From Exophiala sp. HKRS030 (Eukaryota > Ascomycota > Eurotiomycetes > Chaetothyriales > Herpotrichiellaceae), in assembly GCA_023897205.1 (NCBI GenBank), contig JAHWDD010000004.1, forward strand, positions 5,022,001-5,086,000: a DNA stretch of 64,000 nt, written 5' to 3'. Under the pieces are notes generated by a model. That model was given only the letters and a program-made list of their open reading frames with translations, made no database searches and was not told the origin of the DNA. Every line of letters starts with the position of its first letter. The first letter of the stretch is position 1. Position numbers and translations under genes: made by a program. Of this stretch, positions 43,600 to 53,948 are shown in pieces.

Positions 43600-45136
43600 T
43601 CATGAGTGTGATTTCGAAGTCAATCAATGGTCGATTGGAACCCAAAGAGGAACCCCAGGAGACGACATCCAGGCGTCCAGAGAGAAGCAGTCTCGCATTA
43701 ACAAACTCGACTCCTAGGAGCAAGGTGCTCCCGACCTTCGGCCTCATCCGCTGAAAATGCAAGGCAAGGCTGGAGATCAACACGATAGAGCCGCGCGCAC
43801 GACACGGTACTCCTCCCCCGGGACCATGGACAATGCATTGTCTGGTGCAAGTTATCATTTGACGTGGGTTACGAGGGGACCGGTTTTGGCAGGGGATGTC
43901 ATTACGATACGCGTTCATGATCGATCATCCTTCGAATGAAACGCCATATGACCTCGAGACTTGCTCAAAAGTGAAGTTCTGCTCTTCAACAACCTCAACA
44001 CCTCTTGGCGCAGCCGATGCCCACATATATCACTTCACTCGGCAATGCTCACTTGATATATTGTGTTTTTCAAATTTTGTTCAACAATGGGACTCTAGTC
44101 TGAACACCAAAGGCCTTCCTTCATAGTACCCAGAACCCCTTCTAAAGGTCATTGGCGCAATGCTTACCAGCATGTCGCCTGTGGCCTTTAGCAATGTTCT
44201 GGAGAGAGTCGGGAGTAATGGGTGGTAGGGTTCGAGTCGCATCGGTGTTGCCCCTTTAAAAACCAGGTTCCCTGGTTTTCTATTCCCATAATCCCTTCGG
44301 GGGTTATGGGATGAGTTTTTGCTCACCAAGAGAAATCTTAGTGATTCATTTTTGCTGCTGATACCAGCCAATATTACTGGCACAAATCTCTACGCTAGTC
44401 ACCGTTATCGAGTTGGTCCCTGGAAATGGAAATGGAGGCAGTTCCGGTACAAGGTTGGTTTTCCGGCGAAACTTGTCGATCAGGTTCGGAAATTGAACAG
44501 GAAGTGTTCAACGTCAATCTGACATTGGCTGAAATGTTTCGATTGTCAGTAGGGTACAGGAATGAGGCAGTGATGAGAAATGTCATCTATATTGTGAGAT
44601 GTCTGATTCCGCGCGAGCATTTTCAGGCTATTCGAAGTGCACGGGAAGGCTCTTGGATTGCACGTTTCAACCATTGCTATGCTAGTAAAGAGATCACCTA
44701 CCTACGAATGTATGATCCTCACCACGGACTGTTTTGTGGAATCATCCTGCTTGGGTCCGAATTGTCTTGATACCAAAGGCAGTCCAGACAGTCATTTCCC
44801 ATGTCAGCCCACATCTGTGCCTATGTTTACACAGTTTGCCCTTTGAACAACTTTCGTCTATGCCCGGGACACGGTAAGTAGCCATCATTCGAGGTATAAA
44901 TCTTACATAATGAGTGGCTGGATCTCACATCTCGGCTCATGGCCCACACGTAAGGACTTCGCCGTCGGCTTATTAGTGTACATACATGGACTTCACCGTC
45001 ACCTTCAGCACTCCCCGAGCTCCCAAGCTCTGAGACACGTTGAAGTTTCTAGGCACCACGACATCTGTGTGCGATCTAGTGTAGATAGAAGTCTGATGGT
45101 CAGGCTGCCCTCTGCTCTTGGATATCCGTCGTCATC
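43600..45136. other. Long intergenic region with structured DNA
   Basis: About 1.5 kb between the DUF3602 and ureohydrolase genes. Besides the hairpin pair listed separately, I see only short frames without domains, including 114 codons at 44426-44770. Confidence 0.5.
44153..44320 (+). other. Candidate Pol III-type element: A/B-box-like motifs, two hairpins, T run
   Basis: In order: TGGCGCAATGC at 44153-44163 resembles a tRNA A box; GGTTCGAGTC at 44229-44238 matches a B box; AAAACCAGG-TTC-CCTGGTTTT at 44259-44279 is a perfect 9-bp hairpin; CCCATAATCCC-TTCG-GGGGTTATGGG at 44285-44310 is an 11-bp stem (one G-T) with a C(TTCG)G tetraloop; five T follow at 44316-44320. The acceptor and T-stem sequences around the boxes do not pair, so it is not a functional tRNA. 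It may be a small structured RNA gene, a SINE-like relic, or chance. Confidence 0.35.
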
Positions 45137-46448
45137 ATGTTGAGCTTCTTGCGGTTGACATCGTTCTCCCTACTACTACTCATCCTACCTAGCAGCTTGG
45201 TGGTAGCACGCGAGATCGTTTTCCCTCCTGTCGTACCATTACAGGCGAACAATGGCCGTGGTCAGTACCGATCATCGGTGAACGACGAGAAACAGTCCTT
45301 TCTGGACCTTGACAAGTTTGCCGGCTTGACCACATTTTCCAACCTCCCTTGGGTTCATTGCTTGTCGGATGAGAAGGACATTGAAGGGTACGACATTGCT
45401 TTTGTAGGAGCCCCATTTGATACGGCCACCACTGGAAGACCTGGAACTCGTTATGGCCCTACGGGAATTCGACTGTAAGTTTCTACAAACACTCGGTTGG
45501 TTTTGACATTTGTCGTTGTTCCGAGGACTTTGAATCTGTGTTGAGGATTTTGCGGGCGAAGCTGTTGAATATTTGACTGAGAGGGAAATCAACAGCGGCT
45601 CTCGAAGGATCGGTGCGCCCATGGACTGGAGTCCCTATACGCACAAGAACGAGTTCCTCCAGTGGGCGCGGATCGTGGACTGTGGAGACGTGCCCATGAC
45701 CTTCTTGGACAACACCGTGGCGCTGAAACAACTCGAAACCGCCCACAAGGTCATTTCGGGACGACCGGCGAACGCGACGGAGATCTCGACCGTCCCCCGC
45801 GTCATCACCCTCGGTGGCGACCACACCACGACGCTCGTGGCACTGCGGTCGACCTTTGACCACTGGGGGCCGGTGAGCGTGATCCACTTTGACAGTCACA
45901 TCGACACCTGGGACCCCAAGGTCCTCGGGGGTGGACTTTCGGACTACGCGGGACTGAACCACGGGACGTTCCTGCACATCGCACACGAAGAAGGCCTCAT
46001 CCTCAACAGTTCCGCACACGCCGGAATACGAGCGCCCGCCGTCAACAAGAAACACGACTGGAAGAACGACCGACGATGCGGATTCGAAATCATCACGGCG
46101 AGAGACATCGACAAGGTTGGTGTGTCGGGGGTCATTGAGAAACTGAAAGCACGAGTGGGTGACACCAATGTCTACATCTCGGTCGACATTGACGTCCTCG
46201 ACCCTGCGTACGCGCCGGGGACGGGGACGGCCGAAGTGGGTGGGTGGACGACTCGCGAACTTCTCAGTATCCTGGATGGGCTCGAAGGGTTAAAGGTCGT
46301 CGGCGCCGATGTGGTCGAAGTGGCCCCCATTTATGACAACGCGGGAGAGACCACGGTCCTCGCGGCGGCCGAGGTTGCCCATTCTCTCATGGGTTTGATG
46401 GTCGAGACTCCTGTGAAACCTTTGAAGGAGAACAAGAAGGAAGATTGA
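45137..46448 (+). CDS. Secreted ureohydrolase, agmatinase/arginase family
   Basis: Exons 45137-45474 and 45596-46448 (intron GTAAGT...CAACAG); 396 residues. The first 24 residues are a clear signal peptide (a leucine-rich core ending LPSSLVVA). The metal-binding motifs of the arginase fold are in order: TLGGDHTTTL, HFDSHIDTWD, and SVDIDVLDPAYAPGTGTAEVGG; GIRLGSRRI is formed across the intron. The motif set fits agmatinase-like enzymes that split guanidino compounds into urea and an amine with two Mn(II). The signal peptide places it outside the cell or in the secretory route, unlike metabolic arginase, so nitrogen scavenging is inferred. The true substrate is uncertain. Confidence 0.9.
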
Positions 46449-47512
46449 GAGCAAAACAAACAGATCTACGTGTGTGTATATATATCACTTACCTCAGAAG
46501 CAAAAATGTATACTCTACACCGTACCCAAGTACCTAATCTAGGTACCTAAGTAAATATCTTCCATCCAGTACGAAGGTATGTGATAAGAGGCAACAAGCT
46601 ACGGAAATGTATTTGCGGGGGAGGATCAAACAAGTGAGAGCCCCAAGACCTCAGCCCTCATACTCCGTACAGTAACAGCTCCATTTCAGATTACGGATGC
46701 TTGGAGAAAGATGATGATGATGGTGATGATGTCGAGTGAAATGTGTCATCAGTGACCAAGTCTTATAGTACTCCGTACGAGTGTTCAGTACCGAGGATCT
46801 AGAAGGCAAGAGTCGGTCCACAGTATGGGATGTGTACTCATACGAAGAAGAGAGGTTGTTGGGAAAAGCTGGGAACTTACCGAAGTGTCTGTGCTCAGTA
46901 ATCTGTCACACGCACACACTACAGAATCCCATACGCTCCAGACCCATGTAAGAAACTCCGTACGGAGTACTACTGTATGCAAGGCATTGACATGGACTTT
47001 CTCTTGCCCCGCGATTTTCAATACGGACCAACTCACACACCACCACCAGACACGAACCCCTCCATCCTGCTACATTCTTTATCCGCAGCAGCAAAGCTCG
47101 CAAATAGTCTCGCTCCTAGACTCCCTCCCACTCACACCGGTTCCCAAACTACGTTGCGGATCTTCAGCCTCTACGGAGTACTTTGCTTACCGTAGTATTG
47201 GTTCCCCATTGACACGCAAAGTATGTAATCATTCGTTTCCGCGGTTTACCACATTTAGCACTAGAGGTCCAACCCTCCACTACATTACCATTTCACTGAC
47301 CATCTGCGTCTTGTAGCCTCTCTTCTTCCTTTTTTCGAACTTGTCAATTTACTGAATTTCCGTATCCTTATTCACAACTTGTCGATTGACTACTCGTCAC
47401 CGTACCCGCTTCCTCCATTCTCCCCTACAAGGAATCCGACCGACGCCGAAACCGACCACTTTCAACTCCTCGTCGTCGCACCCGTCGCGCGCCATCGCAC
47501 CAAACCGTAAAC
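46449..47512. other. Intergenic region with four TACTCCGTA-type elements
   Basis: TACTCCGTA at 46661-46669 and 46769-46777 and TACGGAGTA at 46961-46969 and 47172-47180, the densest group in the window. The third lies in ACTCCGTACGGAGT (46955-46968), a perfect 14-bp palindrome made of two head-to-head copies. TAGGTACCTA is at 46540-46549. The right part is the pyrimidine-rich promoter of the gene at 47513. Confidence 0.6.
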
Positions 47513-48517
47513 ATGGCGGATCCAACTTCACCATCCCCGTATTCCGAAAACAAAAAGTTCGAACCCAAGGTCAAGGTCGAACTAGATCCTCCAAAGGACA
47601 CCCTCATCACCCTCGAAGAGTTGAGCAAATGTGACGGTAAGGCAGCGACACCCCGGGGGGGCGTACAATATATACATGTACAGGCGCATGAATGCACATC
47701 CCCCGGTGTTCGTGCCGTGTTTTTATCAGGACGTGTTTCCAAAGAAACAGGATATGACAAAGAAGAAGCAGGCTGATTGAGATCGATTCATGTTCTAGGC
47801 ACGAATCCGGATAAACCTACCTACGTCGCCATAAAGGGAACCGTGTTTGATGTTTCCAAGAATTCCGCGTACGGCGAAAAGGGTCAATATCATGGTGCGT
47901 CGCATACCCCGCGGGGCCTCCTAGGAGAGACTTTCCCTACCGGAGCACGGAGGGTATAAGCTTACGACTTTTTTTTTCTTTCTTGGTCATACAGTCTTTG
48001 CAGGAAAAGACCCTTCTCGTGCCTTGGCCCTTTCGAGCTTGAAACCCGAAGATTGCGTTCCCGAATGGGGCGACCTGGACGACAAGTACCAGACCGTCTT
48101 GGATGAGTGGTATACATTCTTCAGCAAACGATACAACATTGTCGGCAAGGTCAGTGATGATTCCTCGTCGCACAAGCTTTGAATACCCCTCCCACCCTTT
48201 TGCGCGCGCGCGATTCGCATTCACGAATGAGAAGGAGAAGAGAACAAAGAGAAAGAGAGAGACGTGTACACGGAGAAAAAGAGAAGAATGAGAACCCCCC
48301 CTCCCCCCGCCCCCCAAAAAGGACCAGGAAAGACCAAGAAGAAGAAACAAAACAAACACACAAATTCGTATCGCAATTGTATAGAAAAAGAAAAACCGGA
48401 GCAAAGGAGAATCATCGAACCAAATACTGATTTGACCTTTTTTTCCTTTCTTCACAGGTCGACGGTGCTCACAACGAGGGTATGGACAAAGGACGCTTCA
48501 CGTCGGATCCTTCGTAA
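47513..48517 (+). CDS. Cytochrome b5-like heme/steroid-binding protein (MAPR/Dap1 type)
   Basis: Exons 47513-47636, 47799-47894, 47995-48149 and 48458-48517; 144 residues. The cytochrome b5-like fold reads LITLEELSKCDGTNPDKPTYVAIKG, TVFDVSKNSAYGEKGQY, then VFAGKDPSRALALSSLKPEDC, the block conserved in membrane-associated progesterone receptors and yeast Dap1, where Tyr rather than paired His coordinates heme. Such proteins bind heme and support sterol-related cytochrome P450 enzymes at the ER. There is no N-terminal membrane anchor here, as in other soluble fungal members. The last intron (308 bp) is purine-rich and contains CG and C runs. Confidence 0.88.
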
Positions 48518-48749
48518 ACGACTCGCGAGTGTCAAGCGCATCAAGTTGGAAGGGGGAAGGTAAAGTGTACCAACCACCACTACCCAAAGCCGGGAGCAGG
48601 ATTACGGTACTATTACGCTCCAGTATGTTTTTTGAATAGTACCCTTGGTTATGAAATCGAATGGAATACCCAGAATGAATGTGTAGACAGATTGTGACAG
48701 ACCAGTCGTCATGACTTGTTCCATCTATTTAGCTTCCTATATCCCCAAA

Positions 48750-50951
48750 TCAACCCTTTCGGTTCTTCCTGGCCTGTCGCTTCTTTGCTATGATACGATT
48801 CCTCTTTGCAAGGCTGTTCTTTTCTTCCCCGTCGACAGCGTTGCCGGTGGTCTTCTTTTCCTTTTCTCCTTCTCCTCCTTCACCATCACGCTGCTTCCTT
48901 TTCTTGCCCTTGCCCTCCTTGGCCGACCCGTCGCGCCGGTTCTCGTCACCTCGTCCATTCTCGTGCACCTTCTTCCCCCTGTTCTCCTTGAACCTGCGCT
49001 CCTTCTCATTGCGTCGCTGAATGACCTGGGCGTTTTCGATGGCGAACTCGACAATCAGTCTCTTCCCCCGCTCCCCGTCGGACGACTTCACCATGTGTCC
49101 GTTGAGCCAGCGCAGCCCGGCCAGGGCGTTGCGGTGGCTGGCGTACTCGATGAACCCGTACCCTCGACTTCTGCCCGCGCCGTCGTGGACCTTGGTCCCC
49201 TTTTGATCTTCAAAGACGACCTTGGCTTGTTTGACGATACCCTTGCCGGCAAACCTCCGCTGCCGTTCTGCCTCCTTCATCTCGTCACCTTCCCGGCGGA
49301 GCTCCTCCTTGCTCAGAGCCTGTCGAAGACCGGCCTTGACATCTTTGGCGAAGCCCACGACCGCTTCTCGAGCCAGAGCTTTGAGTTGTTTGCTGTCGAT
49401 GCTTCTCGGCAGGTTCCTCACACTCAATCGCGTCAGACTCAAGCACAGGTTGGGGTTGTTCTTGATGATGCTCTGTCGTTGACGAGCGCTGCTTTCGCGA
49501 ATGTCGATTTCCGGCTTCCCTAGCAACTCGTACAATTTGGACCCCCTGGGAATCGACCCTTCCGACAACAAATAAAGTCGGCGCTTGTCTCGGTCGCGGA
49601 TATCTCTCTTCTCACTTGCCTCGGCGGCTCTCCTATTCGCGTCTCCTCTGCTAAGTGCCCTCGACACTTGCAAAACGCGACCTTCAAGCGTGTACCGACC
49701 CGATGGATCTGTAGCTTCATTCTGGAGAATCGAGTGCTTCACTGCTTCTCCTTTGCGCTTCTTGTCATTGTCATTGACAGGCGTCGCGGATGGAGGCTTC
49801 GGTGCGTCCTTAACGCAAGCCTTCGCATCGTCGACCTTGTAAAAGCAGACAAAGGCAGTACCCCTGGAACGTTCTGTCTCCGGATCATACACAACACGTG
49901 CATATCGGACAGGACCAAATAAGGAAAAGTGTTCTTTGAGGCTGTCATCATCTGCTGTGAAAGGTAGGTTTCGGATGAAAATCGTGCTGTCGTTTCTCGG
50001 GTCGTGCTGTTCCTCGTCCTCGCTGGCTTCGTCCAGCGACGATTGGTTTTCAGAACCCTCTTCTTCTGAACCCACTCCCTCAACGTCGTCCATGATCTCG
50101 TCATCCAATTCATCTTCGGAATTACCATCATTGTCAATATCCTCGATACCGTCAGAATCCTCAGCGCTGTCAGACGCCGTCTTTGCAGTCGCATCCTGCT
50201 CTGCTGCTTGGACTGCCGTTTCCGAGTCATTCTGCTGTTGCTTTTGTTGTTGCTCCCAAGTTTCCTTGTCGACTGCCCAATCAACTGCAAGCGTCCTGCC
50301 ATCCACCTCTTTCCCATTGACGCCGGCAATTGCACGCTCGGCATTCTTCTTGCCTCTCAGCACCACGATGCCAAAGCCATATTGTACTCGAGGACCTTTT
50401 TGTGGGACAACTGCATGTTTGACCTTTCCATAACTGCGGAAAAGTAACGCCAGGTCATCTCCAGTCTTGATGCTCCACGGCAAATTCCTCACAATCAACC
50501 TTGGTTGTTGTACCTGCGCCCGTTCCTTTTCGCGCTGTGCTCGCAGTTCTGCTGCGGTTCGATTCTCACTGCTCTTCAAGCCTTCCTCGGTTTCTCTGTG
50601 TCTGGATAACGCAGCCTCCACTTTGATCTTTCTGCCATCTAGTGTGGTGTTGTTGAACTGTTCGATTGCGGCCTGAGCGTCTTCGGCATCGGCAAAGGTC
50701 ACAAAACCGAACCCTTTCGAAATCTTTGTCTCGTGGTCAACCACTACGACGGCATGTTTCAGAGGGAATGACTGCGAGAAGTGCTCGGCGAGTCTTTCTG
50801 TGGTGACGGAGGCAGGGAGAGAGCGGACGAAAAGTGAGTTTCGCTGCTCTTTAGAAGTAGCGATTTCTTGGGTATTTGGCTTTTCAGTACTAGGAGGGAC
50901 GGCTTCGTAATTGTCGTCCGACAACTTTCTTCTCTTCGTGCTGGACTCCAT
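48750..50951 (-). CDS. NOP4: Nop4/RBM28-like nucleolar RNA-binding protein with four RRMs
   Basis: A 733-residue intronless frame from ATG 50951. RRM1 (about 37-115) has SLFVRSLPAS and GFGFVTF; RRM2 (about 150-225) has LIVRNLPWSI; after a long acidic stretch rich in Asp/Glu/Ser, RRM3 (about 322-440) has TIFIRNLPFT and GTAFVCF; RRM4 (about 510-640) has LSVRNLPRSID and GYGFIEY with a long insertion. The tail is Lys/Arg-rich, as for nucleolar retention. Yeast Nop4 (Nop77) is needed for 27S pre-rRNA processing and 60S assembly. The arrangement and length match the family well. A long antisense frame at 48711-49523 is a shadow. Confidence 0.92.
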   Translation of the reverse strand: MESSTKRRKLSDDNYEAVPPSTEKPNTQEIATSKEQRNSLFVRSLPASVTTERLAEHFSQSFPLKHAVVVVDHETKISKGFGFVTFADAEDAQAAIEQFNNTTLDGRKIKVEAALSRHRETEEGLKSSENRTAAELRAQREKERAQVQQPRLIVRNLPWSIKTGDDLALLFRSYGKVKHAVVPQKGPRVQYGFGIVVLRGKKNAERAIAGVNGKEVDGRTLAVDWAVDKETWEQQQKQQQNDSETAVQAAEQDATAKTASDSAEDSDGIEDIDNDGNSEDELDDEIMDDVEGVGSEEEGSENQSSLDEASEDEEQHDPRNDSTIFIRNLPFTADDDSLKEHFSLFGPVRYARVVYDPETERSRGTAFVCFYKVDDAKACVKDAPKPPSATPVNDNDKKRKGEAVKHSILQNEATDPSGRYTLEGRVLQVSRALSRGDANRRAAEASEKRDIRDRDKRRLYLLSEGSIPRGSKLYELLGKPEIDIRESSARQRQSIIKNNPNLCLSLTRLSVRNLPRSIDSKQLKALAREAVVGFAKDVKAGLRQALSKEELRREGDEMKEAERQRRFAGKGIVKQAKVVFEDQKGTKVHDGAGRSRGYGFIEYASHRNALAGLRWLNGHMVKSSDGERGKRLIVEFAIENAQVIQRRNEKERRFKENRGKKVHENGRGDENRRDGSAKEGKGKKRKQRDGEGGEGEKEKKTTGNAVDGEEKNSLAKRNRIIAKKRQARKNRKG

Positions 50952-51292
50952 ATTCTCCTGGTTTTCCTGGTGGTACTGAGTAAATTCACTTCAGCCAGAA
51001 AAAGAAAAATAAACTACGCTACGGATTCAGGTTTGAAGTTTCTCAACCAAAAATTTCTCCAACTTTTGAATTCTCCGCACATACGAGTACGAGTACGATT
51101 ACGAAGCTAATCACCGACTACGAGATGTATTTCAAGTATCTCATGTCCTCATTCTTCTGGGAAAGGTATGAATCTAGTATTTTGGCAGTGTTGATATCTC
51201 ACGACTTTTATCTCAACTATCTCAGTAACACTCCATTGACTTTATGAGCCTGCTGTGGCTTCTAGTCACAACATCAACGGGAACCAAATCAC
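50952..51292. other. Intergenic spacer
   Basis: NOP4 promoter and the 3' flank of the sugar-porter gene. CGAGTACGAGTACGATTACGA at about 51080-51100 is a short direct repeat. No gene is seen. Confidence 0.4.
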
Positions 51293-53267
51293 TCATGCGT
51301 GATCAACTTCGCTCACCACCGCATGTCCCTTTTCGAGAACATTTTTGGTTTCATGTTGCGTGATTGAGTAATCCCCAACATTACCGGTGCAAATATAGCT
51401 CTTGAACTTTCGAGTTGGGACACGCTGATACACTCCGTTAGTATGGCCACGATCTAGATCACAAAGAAGGTATTTTATACTCACATTGAGGAACATTTCA
51501 TCAATTTCTTCCAATGTGCGGTCCTGTGGAGGTAAGTGCCTTGTCAGCCGATTGCTGTTCGTCGGGAAACGACTGAGATTTACACAAGTCCAAACTCACC
51601 TTTGTTTCTGGCACAAAAAGAATGGTCAAGAGCGTCACCACAATAGCTGTCGAGCCGAAAACGAAGCCAATCTTGGTGCCCAGATTGCCGTACTGGGGAT
51701 TGATCATGAACGGACTACCACACGTGACACCCAAACAGATGATCCAACTGCAACTGGACGCAATTCCAATCGCCTTGGAACGAAGTCTCGTAGAGAGCAC
51801 TTCCACCGCCAGGGCGTTTCCCGCAGTCCCCCACGTGAAGGAGTACGAGAACTGAAAGAGCGAGATGAAAGCGATGACGCTCTTGCTGGCAGCACTACTT
51901 GTTGGTGCAGCTACTGAGATGATGGCGAACGCCATCTACCCATCCGGATAGTCAGTAAAATTCTGGGTTCAGCAAGCACAGGAGACGACGCGTACCATGC
52001 AAAACGACTGAATGATACCACCAAAGATCAAGATTGGCCTTCGGCCCCAGTACTTGACCATGGGGAACGATCCGACCGCTCCGGCGATGGAGCATACGTT
52101 GGAGATGACCGTGGCCAAGAATGCATTGTTGATACCAACCAGAGTAAAGAAATAAGTTAGGAAGCTAGCCCCGGTCAGTGACTCAGTTTTTCAATTTCGA
52201 TCATGATGCGGTGTGGTGAGCGTACCCTGCAAAAAACGCCACGCCAAAGAACTGTTGGCCGCAAAGGATGAGGAGAGAGATCATGGTCCGACGCAAATCC
52301 GTTCCTTTCAAACAGTCAAGGTACGAGGTGGACTTCTCCACGGTGGCCTCTACTTCGACGAAGAAACTGATTTCTCTGATCTCTTCGTCGATTTCTTCTT
52401 CAGGCCAACTTTCTCCTCGGATCTTGGTCATGTTTGTTTTGCCCTGCTGGACTTTGCCCCGTGAAACTAGCCAGCCTATTTTTGACGCCCCATCGTCAGC
52501 CGCCTTGATTCTACGCCAACAAAAAATAACAACAGGAATCACTTACGTGGAGACTCGGGCACTATCCAAAGAAAGGCCAGAAGTAGCATAGGGGGAGCGA
52601 TAGCCACCAAAAGACCAATCCGATAAGCCCAAGCGGTCTTGAGCGTGTGAGTGCCTTCGTTGACACAGGCTCCGATGAAATTGGGGATGTTTAGGAACAC
52701 CTGGTAAAAGATGATGATCAAGCCACGAAGATGAGCCGGTGGCATCTCGCTCCACATGACGAGGCAGCCGTTCGCTGCAAACCCGATACCCAGACCCATG
52801 ATGCCCCTTCCGAACACCATGACAGGGTAATGCGGGACGATCTGGATTGCCACTCCGATCATGGCGCACACGGCACAAAGATAGAGGAGGATCTTGCGAC
52901 CGTAGCGAGATCCGATCCATCCGGCCGCCATGGCAGCACCACCGATGCAGGCAACTTCGATACCATACATCAGTGTCTGAGATCTCGCCGTCATGGCATA
53001 CCCGCCCAGCGCAGGTTCAAAGTATCCGTAGTCCTTGAGAAAGCTGGGCTTCTATGTTAGCAAAGCGGGGTTTGACTTGTTCGCAGTACGGGCTCGCATC
53101 AGACAGGGACAAAGGACTCACGGTTGCATGGCCAGAAAACCACCCGTCAAACCTTGGTCGAATCCGAACGTCATGGCAGCGATGCCCACGATGAAGGAGT
53201 AGACGAGGACATTAGTGTTGCTTCGACGATAGCCCTCGTTAGCTCTTGAGGGTGATGAGTCTGGCAT
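51293..53267 (-). CDS. MFS sugar-porter family transporter (manno-oligosaccharide locus, left)
   Basis: Seven exons: 53267-53122, 53043-52547, 52475-52226, 52164-51996, 51935-51600, 51523-51485 and 51424-51293; 522 residues. ATG 53267 gives MPDSSPSRAN and precedes the first membrane segment FGFDQGLTGGF, the sugar-porter FGYDQG variant. Further motifs: GSRYGRKILL, PESPRWLVSRGK (across intron 2), GQQFFGVAFFAG, WGRRPILIFG, and PETKDRTLEEIDEMF (across intron 5). The last exon codes for RVPTRKFKSYICT and a charged tail, a form common in fungal hexose and oligosaccharide porters. Plasma-membrane proton symport is expected. Sugar specificity cannot be read from sequence, but the neighbouring beta-mannosidase suggests a manno-oligosaccharide or related glycoside. 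Confidence 0.9.
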
Positions 53268-53948
53268 GTTTGTTATGTGTCGTAGAGAACCGTCCAGGCC
53301 TTGCGCAGTTGCCACTGATCGAAAGACCTTTTAGAAGGAAAAAGAGAGGTGGTAGAGATATCAAGCTTGAAGCAAGCTGCATTCAGACCAGACCGTGGTG
53401 GGAGACACGGGCCTTTTTGTACATGGGCCTGGATAGATGTGCCTCGAAGCCGCCTTAACTTCTCCACGATATCTAAATAGATATCCACGGGGTTTCAAGA
53501 CAAAGTCTGGAGATGCCACATGCGTTGCAACAAGGCTTCTAGAACTTCTCTAGCTGTCCAAAGCTTGACTTGATGGACTCAGTTCCGCTCTTAATTGTGT
53601 GCTCAGAGAAATTGAATTCTTTCCTTTGCCCGGGGTCGCCTAAAAAGGAAATCAGTGGTCCCTCCATCTGCTGGTGCAAAAATGTACGGGTTTTGTGTAG
53701 TCGGGCCGGACATCCCAATCCGGCCCTCCGCGACCAAGAATGGCAATATCGGAGTGGGCGGCCCCGCCACACCAAACCAAATCTTTCCGCCCGGGGATTT
53801 GGTTTACCGCCTTCATGTTTTCAATAATACCAAGATCGTAAATTATGTGTACTGTAACCCTCCGCAACTTCTTTCGAGTCTATCACGAGGCCAACTTTTT
53901 GAATCTTGTTTTTTGGTGGTTAAAGAGAACTACCAAAGAACACGTCGT
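53268..53948. other. Intergenic region
   Basis: Promoter of the left sugar porter and 3' flank of the alpha/beta hydrolase. Overlapping frames of about 80-115 codons at 53570-54005 have no recognisable domain. Confidence 0.4.

Noticed and set aside
44426..44770. 114-codon frame in a gene-poor region
   Set aside because: No recognisable motif, no upstream signals, and it overlaps another frame of similar length; it cannot be supported as a gene.
48179..48430. Arg/Lys-rich frame of 83 codons
   Set aside because: It lies inside the last intron of the cytochrome b5-like gene and reflects a purine-rich stretch.
48711..49523. 270-codon plus-strand frame
   Set aside because: It is antisense to NOP4, whose RRM4 and basic tail explain the sequence; the frame has no domain and comes from codon bias.
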